From a virus: a stretch of 20,948 nucleotides of DNA. This document shows, one piece after another, positions 5,609 through 10,320 of this stretch (its first letter is position 1; each line of letters begins with the position of its first letter). The position numbers and the translations under genes were made by a program. Under the pieces are notes generated by a model. It saw only the letters and a list, made by a program, of their open reading frames with translations, was not told the origin of the DNA and ran no database searches. The stretch spans positions 1 through 20,948 of the IMG/VR virus record IMGVR_UViG_3300021197_001266; one strand, given 5' to 3'.

Positions 5609-5784
5609 GGGTACGTCTGAATGACCCACCACCGCTTCTTCCAAGGATCCCATGTTTTGACGCCGTGATACGACCCGCTTTGCGGACCGGTGTGGTATTT
5701 GCTACTTTTCTTGTGTGAGTTGGGTGGGAGGGAGCCGTAGCCCCCTCCGTCAATCCAACCTTGTGCGAGGTTCTTGTCGCTCAT
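5605..5784 (-). CDS. Small hypothetical protein (59 aa), aromatic and glycine-rich
   Basis: The start overlaps the upstream stop as ATGA, and its own stop overlaps the next start as ATGA, which strongly suggests a translated gene. The peptide begins MSDKNLAQGWIDGGGYG, has a basic middle (NSHKKSSKYHTGPQSG) and ends with WDPWKKRWWVIQTYP, with four tryptophans in the last 20 residues. It has no cysteines, signal peptide or membrane segment. I do not recognise the family. It directly precedes the replication initiator, so it may be co-expressed for replication or host takeover. Confidence 0.6.
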   Translation of the reverse strand: MSDKNLAQGWIDGGGYGSLPPNSHKKSSKYHTGPQSGSYHGVKTWDPWKKRWWVIQTYP

Positions 5785-6008
5785 GTGTGCGCCGTTGGTT
5801 CAATTTTTTCAATTTCTTCCTGACGCACCATCACCTCGCCTTGCAACTGCAGGTACGTGGTGTCCTTCGTCGCAATGATTTCGGGCGCGTGCTTCAATAT
5901 GCCGCGAGGGTTTGTGCGAATCCAATTGCGAACCGTCACCACGGTCACCCCAAGTTCGTCGGCACATTTGTCCAAGCTCCCGAAGTGTTTAATAAGGTAG
6001 CCTTTCAT
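5781..6008 (-). CDS. Small helix-turn-helix protein (Cro/YdaS-like)
   Basis: This 75-residue protein begins MKGYLIKHFGSLDKCADELGVTVVTVRNWIRTN. The segment from about residue 10 to 34 is a classic helix-turn-helix of the Cro/YdaS type, with the glycine turn at LGV and the recognition helix TVVTVRNWI. The following PRGILKHAPEIIA resembles the 'G+P...A..I' element of small phage regulators. The C-terminal 30 residues are polar and acidic. It follows another DNA-binding gene after a 3-nt gap. I infer a small transcriptional regulator of the early genes, possibly acting on the dyads at 8167-8206. No integrase or divergent promoter is visible, so a lysogeny switch cannot be claimed. Confidence 0.75.
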   Translation of the reverse strand: MKGYLIKHFGSLDKCADELGVTVVTVRNWIRTNPRGILKHAPEIIATKDTTYLQLQGEVMVRQEEIEKIEPTAHT

Positions 6009-6011
6009 GCC

Positions 6012-6266
6012 TCAGAACTTTGTGATTTCAAGCGCACCCCACAACCACTTTACCGTCTTTCGGGGAACGTTCGTGTACTTCGTGTATTTCGCCGAAGCTC
6101 GTGGCGCTCGGTAGGGCTTGAGACGTTTTTGTGTCAAGCGGAGGGCGATCGCCTTCGGGGTTCGTCCCATAACCTTGGACATTTCAACAGGACTCTTGTG
6201 TTGAGCGTGGAGATGCAACATTTGCTTCTCGTCAGTTTCGGTCCATCTTGCGTTGTGCTTGTTCAT
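6012..6266 (-). CDS. SANT/Myb-like helix-turn-helix protein
   Basis: This 84-residue protein has the pattern W-x-E-x-(E/D)-x6-L-x-L, then a helix-turn-helix: RWTETDEKQMLHLHAQ (7-22), SPVEMSKVMGRTPKAIALRL (25-44). The motif 'eiA..lgRt..Ai..RL' is common in phage SANT/Myb-like and GcrA-like DNA-binding proteins. A basic stretch follows (KRLKPYRAPRASAKYTKYT), probably DNA-contacting, then a short C-terminus with WLWGALE. The start overlaps the upstream stop as ATGA. The target sites are unknown. It is next to a second helix-turn-helix gene, which makes this pair the likely early regulatory node. Confidence 0.75.
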   Translation of the reverse strand: MNKHNARWTETDEKQMLHLHAQHKSPVEMSKVMGRTPKAIALRLTQKRLKPYRAPRASAKYTKYTNVPRKTVKWLWGALEITKF

Positions 6267-6496
6267 TTTTTTTCGTTTTCGTATTCTTTCATTTCTTCTA
6301 AGTCATCGGCAGGACTCGTCACCCTCTGCCAATGGGTGGGATCGAAGGCATAGCGAATCCCAAACTGCTCCTTGCCATCCCAATCGTACAGCATGTACCT
6401 TGGTTTGACTTCAGGCACCGGGATGTACCAGCAAATCAAGTACAGCCCCGGCTCTGTAGGTTCGTCCTGCCTCCACTTGAAAGGCCAACCGCTCAC
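6263..6496 (-). CDS. Hypothetical protein (77 aa)
   Basis: The gene starts with GTG, which overlaps the stop of the upstream gene as GTGA, and ends in an ATGA overlap with the next gene. The peptide begins MSGWPFKWRQDEPTEPGLYLICWY. It has an 'EPG.Y....W' opening seen in many small phage proteins (DUF551-like pattern), a central WDGKEQFGIRYAF and a late DPTHWQRV, then an acidic-basic tail. The 'PxEPGxYL...' and 'I.HWq.l/v' elements resemble small phage proteins of unknown function found in early regions. No function is assigned. Confidence 0.68.
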   Translation of the reverse strand: MSGWPFKWRQDEPTEPGLYLICWYIPVPEVKPRYMLYDWDGKEQFGIRYAFDPTHWQRVTSPADDLEEMKEYENEKK

Positions 6497-6909
6497 GGCT
6501 CGACCTCGTTTTTGATTTGACGGCGGGCCTCAAGCGCAAGGCGTGCATACTGCATGACCTGTTGGTCGTAGTTCGGCGCCGAATTGTCGCACACCTGCAT
6601 AGCGACACCGACAGCCCAAGATGCAATAATGCCCTTTGTATTGTCTGAGCTGGATCCACCACCGCCCGCAAAGGGTTTGGGTAGGCCGTTGAACCCCGGC
6701 TTGTCGAGCTTTAGTTTGTTGCCGTGGTGCGTGCTAAGCGAGGTGTATTCGACCTCAGCGCCCACTTGCCATTTGTCAGGGCTCTTTGCGTTAACTACTC
6801 CGGACGCGCCGTCGTCAAGTTCAACGTCAAAGGCATACATGAGTCCGTGGCTTCCTTGCCACGTTGGGGGGTTTGCGGGTTCTATCCGCGAGATTTTGGC
6901 TTGTGCCAT
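6493..6909 (-). CDS. Possible OB-fold-like early phage protein
   Basis: This is a 138-residue protein. Residues 1-75 run MAQAKISRIEPANPPTWQGSHG, MYAFDVELDDGASGVV, WQVGAEVEYTSLS and GNKLKLDKPGF. This series of short beta strands with 'G....VG.EVEY' resembles small phage proteins that I believe adopt an OB-like barrel, but I cannot verify this. After a glycine/serine linker (FAGGGGSSSDN, about 80-90) comes a helical C-terminal domain (KGIIASWAVGVAMQVCDN, then QQVMQYARLALEARRQIKNE). This shape (beta barrel, flexible linker, tail) would suit single-stranded DNA binding, though the tail lacks the usual acidic tip except EVEP. The role is inferred with low certainty. The gene itself is secure. Confidence 0.65.
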   Translation of the reverse strand: MAQAKISRIEPANPPTWQGSHGLMYAFDVELDDGASGVVNAKSPDKWQVGAEVEYTSLSTHHGNKLKLDKPGFNGLPKPFAGGGGSSSDNTKGIIASWAVGVAMQVCDNSAPNYDQQVMQYARLALEARRQIKNEVEP

Positions 6910-6912
6910 TGT

Positions 6913-7173
6913 TCAGGGGTTTATAGTTACGACCTCAAAGCCTTGTGCCTTGATGCCTTGAATTACTCGGTCTCGGTTGTGTTCGCCACGGAACCACCAC
7001 CGCGTGTTGTAGTCGCGGTCTTTGTGGCGGGTGTCAACGAACAATGTGTAGCCCATTTCTTCCATGCGGTCGGGCTTAAACTGGCACCCGTTGTCGGGCA
7101 TAAAGACGGAGGGCAACTCAAGGCTGTCCTTGACGACCGTCTCGCCGCTTTTCTTTTCGTAGTAGTCCTTCAT
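6913..7173 (-). CDS. Hypothetical protein (86 aa)
   Basis: The start overlaps the upstream stop as ATGA, and a 3-nt gap separates it from the next gene. The peptide begins MKDYYEKKSGETVVKDSLELP and includes CQFKPDRMEEMGYTLFVDTRHKDRDYN, TRWWFRGEHNRDRVIQGIKAQGF and a short hydrophobic end (EVVTINP). It has an alternating beta/alpha look and many charged residues. No known motif is recognised and there is no membrane segment. It belongs to a run of small co-transcribed early-type genes. Confidence 0.68.
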   Translation of the reverse strand: MKDYYEKKSGETVVKDSLELPSVFMPDNGCQFKPDRMEEMGYTLFVDTRHKDRDYNTRWWFRGEHNRDRVIQGIKAQGFEVVTINP

Positions 7174-7484
7174 GCCGCTTTCTTATCCAATTCGTACTGC
7201 TCAATCAAGTGCTTTGCGATCTCATAGTACGAAACATCTGCAAGGAATGCATTCGCATAGCTGCGAATCAAGTTGCTCATGTCATCACCGGGGTCGTTGG
7301 CATCCATGATTGCTTCCACGTATTCTTCCACCTCTTTTGTCATGGTGTATTGGATGTCTGCTTCGTCCTCCCCTTCCATCTCCTCCAGCATCTCGTTGAA
7401 GTAGTCGTAGTCCAAGTCAATGATTTCAAGGTTGACGCGCCACGTTGCGTAGTTCGTCCAGCCGTTGTAGGTGTTGTCGCTCAT
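7170..7484 (-). CDS. Small acidic protein with 'NGWTNYATW' domain
   Basis: This is a 104-residue protein from the ATG ending at 7484, which overlaps the upstream stop as ATGA. A longer start at 7523 exists. The N-terminus MSDNTYNGWTNYATWRVNLEI carries the 'NGWTNY.TW.V.L' motif of a small phage domain of unknown function (DUF7249-like from memory). A strongly acidic helical middle follows (DYFNEMLEEMEGEDEADIQ). The C-terminal part includes NLIRSYANAFLADVSYYEIAKHLIEQY, the typical 'vnw.EIA..l' end of that domain. It is found in early regions of diverse phages. The biochemical role is unknown. The acidity (pI clearly low) fits either a DNA mimic or an inhibitor, but this is speculative. Confidence 0.72.
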   Translation of the reverse strand: MSDNTYNGWTNYATWRVNLEIIDLDYDYFNEMLEEMEGEDEADIQYTMTKEVEEYVEAIMDANDPGDDMSNLIRSYANAFLADVSYYEIAKHLIEQYELDKKAA

Positions 7485-7750
7485 TTTGCGTGGTTTTCGA
7501 TTTCTTTCTTGAACTTTTTCCAAATGCGGTCGTATTGCACCTTAAATCGGTCGGCCTCCTCAGGCGATTTGAACCAATGGCATTGCCACAGATAATCCAA
7601 CTCCCTCTTAAACTCGTCCGCGTCGCGTTCGATAGATTTAGATGTGATATGCTGGATCCACTCGTTGTAATCCTTAGCCGGATCTTCCGGCATAATGGTG
7701 TGGCTGATGCCGTTGGGTTTTAGGTTGTCCATTTGTTTTGGGTTAGTCAT
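7481..7750 (-). CDS. Hypothetical protein (89 aa)
   Basis: The start lies 8 nt inside the end of the upstream gene, and the stop overlaps the next start as ATGA. The peptide begins MTNPKQMDNLKPNGISHTI. The main body is helical and charged: DYNEWIQHITSKSIERDADEFKRELDY, WQCHWFKSPEEADRFKVQYDRIWKKFKKE. It is rich in tryptophan and lysine/glutamate, with no membrane segment or zinc site. A start at MDNLKP (ending 7732) is also possible. The family is not recognised. Confidence 0.66.
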   Translation of the reverse strand: MTNPKQMDNLKPNGISHTIMPEDPAKDYNEWIQHITSKSIERDADEFKRELDYLWQCHWFKSPEEADRFKVQYDRIWKKFKKEIENHAK

Positions 7751-7943
7751 TGAATTGGAAGTAGATGATGTTACGAATGAAGGCGTCGTCGGTGCCGAAC
7801 TCTCGGCTCAAGGTTTCTTTCATTTCCTTGCGGTTGTAGCCGGCCTTGTACAAGTCCCAATAAGAAGCGCGTATGGCTTTCTTAATGCCGCCGTAGCCCT
7901 GTTGTGCAATGATGGCTTTGATGTTTTCAGGTGTAGGTCGCAT
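7743..7943 (-). CDS. Small helical protein, possible helix-turn-helix (66 aa)
   Basis: The peptide begins MRPTPENIKAIIAQQGYGGIKKAIRASYWDL and continues YKAGYNRKEMKETLSREFGTDDAFIRNIIYF. The second half has the outline of a helix-turn-helix: a helix starting at NRKEMKETL, a turn at EFG and a second helix TDDAFIRNII. No named family is recognised. Its ATG lies 6 nt after the T-rich end of a terminator-like hairpin, so expression depends on read-through or on a signal not visible here. Confidence 0.62.
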   Translation of the reverse strand: MRPTPENIKAIIAQQGYGGIKKAIRASYWDLYKAGYNRKEMKETLSREFGTDDAFIRNIIYFQFND

Positions 7944-7949
7944 GATTCG

Positions 7950-7974
7950 AAAATTAAGGGGGCACGTGGCCCCC
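7950..7974 (-). terminator. Terminator-like hairpin between the 43-aa and 66-aa genes
   Basis: On the minus strand the sequence is GGGGGC-CACGT-GCCCCC followed by TTAATTTT. The 6-bp all-GC stem and 5-nt loop with a T-rich tail fit an intrinsic terminator. It begins 8 nt after the stop of the 43-aa gene. The tail ends 6 nt before the next ATG, so it may be a partial terminator or attenuator rather than a full stop. Confidence 0.6.
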
Positions 7975-7982
7975 GTTTGTTC

Positions 7983-8114
7983 TTACAGTTGGTCGTTAAT
8001 GATTTCGAGGGCTTCCCAGAGTGTGCGATCCTCGTCGCTACCCATTTCAAAGGGGGAAACGCGGGTAAACTCCGACAGGAGGTTGTAGAGTTCTTCGAGC
8101 TGTAAAGGGTCCAT
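7983..8114 (-). CDS. Small acidic leader-position protein (43 aa)
   Basis: The frame runs from the ATG ending at 8114 to TAA at 7983. It encodes MDPLQLEELYNLLSEF, then TRVSPFEMGSDEDRTLWEA and ends LEIINDQL. It is acidic and helical with no membrane segment. It is the first gene after the promoter gap and is followed at once by a terminator-like hairpin. This isolates it from the rest of the operon and suggests either very high early expression or a leader/attenuator role. The ATG is preceded by an A/T-rich leader without a Shine-Dalgarno site. The family is not recognised. Confidence 0.6.
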   Translation of the reverse strand: MDPLQLEELYNLLSEFTRVSPFEMGSDEDRTLWEALEIINDQL

Positions 8115-8200
8115 ACTTATTTGTTTTTGTTAATGCTTACGGCACTAATATGGGGTGGCAAATTTCTTTTCGCAAACAAAACACGAAAAAAATGTTTTGC
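8115..8200 (-). promoter_or_regulatory. Candidate promoter and operator region of the leftward early unit
   Basis: This is the only sizeable gap (8115-8283) and separates two transcription units. On the minus strand a TTTG (8173-8176) lies 22 nt upstream of TATTAGTG (8143-8150), a partial match to the Bacteroidota -33 TTTG / -7 TAnnTTTG pattern (two mismatches in the -7 box). An A/T-rich leader leads to the ATG at 8114. Two dyads lie just upstream: TTTTCG-11 nt-CGAAAA (8167-8189) and the palindrome TTTTGCGCAAAA (8195-8206). They could be operator sites. The promoter is weakly supported by sequence alone; position is the better argument. Confidence 0.38.
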
Positions 8201-8230
8201 GCAAAAAGAAGCCCCCGGCGTTCCGGAGGC
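8201..8230 (-). terminator. Intrinsic terminator after the phosphoesterase gene
   Basis: On the minus strand GCCTCCGG-AACG-CCGGGGGC is followed by TTCTTTTTGC. The stem has 8 pairs with one T-G wobble and a 4-nt loop, then a T-rich run. It lies 53 nt past the phosphoesterase stop and ends the late/lysis transcription unit. The stretch 8231-8283 between the stop and the hairpin shows nothing else recognisable. Confidence 0.78.
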
Positions 8231-8283
8231 TCCTCGACTGAAAAAACAAATGGTTCGACCACCTGATGGCCGACACGAATATA

Positions 8284-9129
8284 CTACGAGGCGTCCCGTA
8301 CTTCGACGCGGTAGTCGTCGCAGTTTTCCACGAAGCGCACCCACCACCCCCCGAGGGTTGGCGTGTTGAATCCCTTCTCGGTGGCCCACCCTGCAAAGCG
8401 GTCTCCAAGTTTTTTGTACGATCCAAGGCGCATGAGGTAGCGCGTGCGCTGTTCGAGCTTCATCTTTTGGTTGATGCGGTCCACGGTGACGGGGTGATAC
8501 CACTTGTTGTGGTCGTGGCCCCTGACAAGGAAGTCGGCGTCAGGGAACTGTGCAAGATCAAGGTCGTTGTTTAGCACACCCTTTGAGCGTTTGGCGTTGC
8601 CGCCGTACCCGTGGTGATAATGCACGAGGAAACGCTTGGCGCTTTTCTTGCCACGGTGACAGGTCAGCCCAAGCCACCCCGCATAACCTCCCGTCTCTAC
8701 CCGTCCCCCTGCGGCGTTGATGATTTGCGCCACGCGATCAATGGGGGAAACCATCATGCGCTTCTCGATGTTTGTCTCGTGGTTGCCGCGTGAGATGAAA
8801 CGAATGACGTCCTTGTATTCTGCGAGCTTCTCGCCCACGTCTTGAATGACCTCGTCCACGTAGGTACACGCCTTGTATTCAGGTCGCAGTTCGGAGTAGT
8901 TGCCCCGAGGGTCGAAGCGCCCTTGCATAAGGTCGAACAGGTCGCCAAAAATGAAGACGCCGGCCCCAATGCGTCTCGCCTCCTCAAGGTGGCGGTGCAA
9001 AAGTGACCGGTCGCATTTGACGCTGTCGTAGTGAACGTCCGATATAAAAAGGAAGTTCTTGTCTGTGCCTCGCTTTTGAAAGTCAAGGTCGACGTGGTGA
9101 ACCGTTCGGCTCTTTCTTAGTATGTCCAC
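8284..9129 (-). CDS. Calcineurin-like metallophosphoesterase
   Basis: This is a 281-residue protein with all five metal-binding motifs of the family: ISDVHYD (Asp31, His33), FGDLFD (Asp63, Asp66), RGNHET (Asn116, His117), HYHHGYG (His172/173) and RGHDHN (His205, His207). It hydrolyses phosphomono- or diesters with two metal ions. The substrate is not visible and may be nucleic acid, nucleotide or a cell-surface phosphate. The start is GTG, 13 nt inside the end of the endolysin gene. The first 25 residues precede the first beta strand. It is the last gene before a strong terminator. In this position, after the lysis gene, it is more likely to act late or on DNA ends or host polymers than to be the SbcD-type replication nuclease, since no SbcC partner is present. 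Confidence 0.88.
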   Translation of the reverse strand: MDILRKSRTVHHVDLDFQKRGTDKNFLFISDVHYDSVKCDRSLLHRHLEEARRIGAGVFIFGDLFDLMQGRFDPRGNYSELRPEYKACTYVDEVIQDVGEKLAEYKDVIRFISRGNHETNIEKRMMVSPIDRVAQIINAAGGRVETGGYAGWLGLTCHRGKKSAKRFLVHYHHGYGGNAKRSKGVLNNDLDLAQFPDADFLVRGHDHNKWYHPVTVDRINQKMKLEQRTRYLMRLGSYKKLGDRFAGWATEKGFNTPTLGGWWVRFVENCDDYRVEVRDAS

Positions 9130-9473
9130 AATACGTTTTGAATTTTGTTTTCGTCCATGTCCGCGTGAATGAAGCCCTCCGCGATGCCCAGCCGATTAAA
9201 TCCGGCGTCGAGCAAAGCCTCGACCATGAGGTAGCGTCGTTGACTGTTGTCTACACGCAGGTCGACGGCAAGGCCGAGAAGGTGCGATGACTTCGTCGAA
9301 CCTCCGACGGCTCGATTGTGTGCGATTGTCCTCACCCCACTGGTCACCACAAAAGGAAAACCGGCAAGGTCACGGGCGTTCTCCAACGCTTCAATGACTG
9401 CCGGCTCCATCATTTCACCTGACCCCGGTTCGTCGGGGCTGTCGAATTCTTCGAGCTTGAAGTATTTGTACAT
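9117..9473 (-). CDS. Peptidase M15-type endolysin (D-Ala-D-Ala / L-Ala-D-Glu peptidase)
   Basis: This is a 118-residue single-domain zinc peptidase, the length of compact M15_3-type enzymes. The N-terminus MYKYFKLEEFDSPDEPGSG carries the 'F...EF.S.D' start seen in phage versions. Zinc ligands are His64 and Asp71 in SSHLLGLAVDLRV and His103 in GFIHADMD, and Arg48 in SGVRTIAHN completes the active site. It cuts the peptide part of peptidoglycan to lyse the cell. There is no signal peptide, so release needs a membrane partner. The adjacent membrane/coiled-coil gene (stop directly abutting this ATG) is the natural candidate. Confidence 0.88.
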   Translation of the reverse strand: MYKYFKLEEFDSPDEPGSGEMMEPAVIEALENARDLAGFPFVVTSGVRTIAHNRAVGGSTKSSHLLGLAVDLRVDNSQRRYLMVEALLDAGFNRLGIAEGFIHADMDENKIQNVLWTY

Positions 9474-9677
9474 TTAGAAACCTTTTTTGGCGAGCAAAAT
9501 TTTGAGTTCCTGAATGCCTTCGACGCATTCCTTGAGCATGCCCTTGAGTTCGTTTTGGTCTGACTCCAAACGGTACACGCGGCCCTTCAATTTTGCCACC
9601 TCTGCGTTGAAGTTCACCCAAACCCCAATGATTGCAACTAAAGTTGGCACCAAAGTTATTAACGCTTCGTAGGTCAT
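9474..9677 (-). CDS. Membrane plus coiled-coil protein, holin/spanin-like
   Basis: I place the start at the ATG ending at 9677 because it overlaps the preceding small gene's stop as ATGA, giving 67 residues. A longer start at 9725 (83 residues) is possible. The N-terminus MTYEALITLVPTLVAIIGVWVN is one hydrophobic segment. The rest is heptad-like and charged: AEVAKLKGRVYRLESDQNELKGML, then CVEGIQELKILLAKKGF. One membrane span followed by a cytoplasmic or periplasmic coiled coil is seen in phage holins, in inner-membrane spanins and in XhlA-type hemolysin-like proteins. It sits immediately upstream of the M15 endolysin, so a lysis role is the most likely reading. Confidence 0.7.
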   Translation of the reverse strand: MTYEALITLVPTLVAIIGVWVNFNAEVAKLKGRVYRLESDQNELKGMLKECVEGIQELKILLAKKGF

Positions 9678-9760
9678 GGCTTGGATTTGGGCTTGGGTTT
9701 CTCTTTCTCTTGTTTGGCGAGCCATGCACGCAAGGCGGCCTCATTTTCTTTGCGTGTCAT
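9674..9760 (-). CDS. Very small basic ORF (28 aa) linked by ATGA at both ends
   Basis: The ATG ending at 9760 overlaps the connector stop (ATGA), and its TGA overlaps the next ATG at 9677 (ATGA). The peptide begins MTRKENEAALRAWLAKQE and ends in a lysine/proline repeat (KEKPKPKSKP). Double coupling suggests real translation or at least a reinitiation bridge that carries ribosomes to the lysis genes. There is no recognised family, and a peptide of this size could also be non-functional. Confidence 0.45.
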   Translation of the reverse strand: MTRKENEAALRAWLAKQEKEKPKPKSKP

Positions 9761-10320
9761 TCGTATAGCTTACGAGCTAGATCCGGGTCAATGCCTTCGT
9801 GACCGATGGAGATGGTCATACCGTTTTGGAAGTACGCCGTCTTTTGCGGGAACATATCGGGCGAGGTGTTCGACGTGTACTCCGGGAAGCTCGTTTGGTT
9901 GTGACACAGATATTCCACCATGCGCGTGGTGTAGAATTGTGCGTTTTGCCGTGCGTTCTCGATTTCGCGGTGCAGGTCGTCCGGCCCGATGGCGTTGGTG
10001 TTTTCAGCCGTGCGGATGACCAACCCCCCGTTGTCCAATTTGACGTACAAATTCGGCAACATCTCGACCATTGACCACCACGCGGTCGTCTTGCGCACGT
10101 ACTCGTCTAAGAGGGTCTCGTAAACGCCCGAGGGGCCGCTTCCGGCCACGTCGCTCTTGAGCTTGTTCAAGAGGTCGGTGCCGAGGTACTGTTGGAGGTA
10201 CTTGTCTTGCGCCAAAATGATGGCGGGAACCATGACCGCTTCCTCCACCGCGCCGTTGAGTTGGGTAATGCGCTTGAGGTAGTCGGGATTGACGAAAAGG
10301 ACTTCAGCGGTGAGTGCCAT
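9757..10320 (-). CDS. Head-tail connector/adaptor-like protein
   Basis: This is a 187-residue protein following the portal gene directly. It begins MALTAEVLFVNPDYLKRITQLNGAVEEAVMVPAII and continues LAQDKYLQQYLGTDLLNKL and LLDEYVRKTTAWWSMVEML. The 'D.Yi...LGT.L...' followed by a helical W-containing block resembles Bacteroidota phage proteins of the DUF6712 type (from memory) that sit next to the portal and probably fill the role of the gp6/gp15 head-completion adaptors. No enzyme motif is present. The stop couples to the 28-aa ORF by ATGA. Confidence 0.7.
   Translation of the reverse strand: MALTAEVLFVNPDYLKRITQLNGAVEEAVMVPAIILAQDKYLQQYLGTDLLNKLKSDVAGSGPSGVYETLLDEYVRKTTAWWSMVEMLPNLYVKLDNGGLVIRTAENTNAIGPDDLHREIENARQNAQFYTTRMVEYLCHNQTSFPEYTSNTSPDMFPQKTAYFQNGMTISIGHEGIDPDLARKLYE

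Noticed and set aside
5609-5653. A longer start for the replication initiator at 5653
   Set aside because: The ATG at 5608 overlaps the 59-aa gene's stop as ATGA, as at most other junctions here. The winged-helix domain begins only after it.
8284-9129. The metallophosphoesterase as an SbcD/Mre11-type replication nuclease
   Set aside because: No SbcC/Rad50-like partner is encoded nearby and the gene is in the lysis unit. Only the general phosphoesterase fold can be supported.
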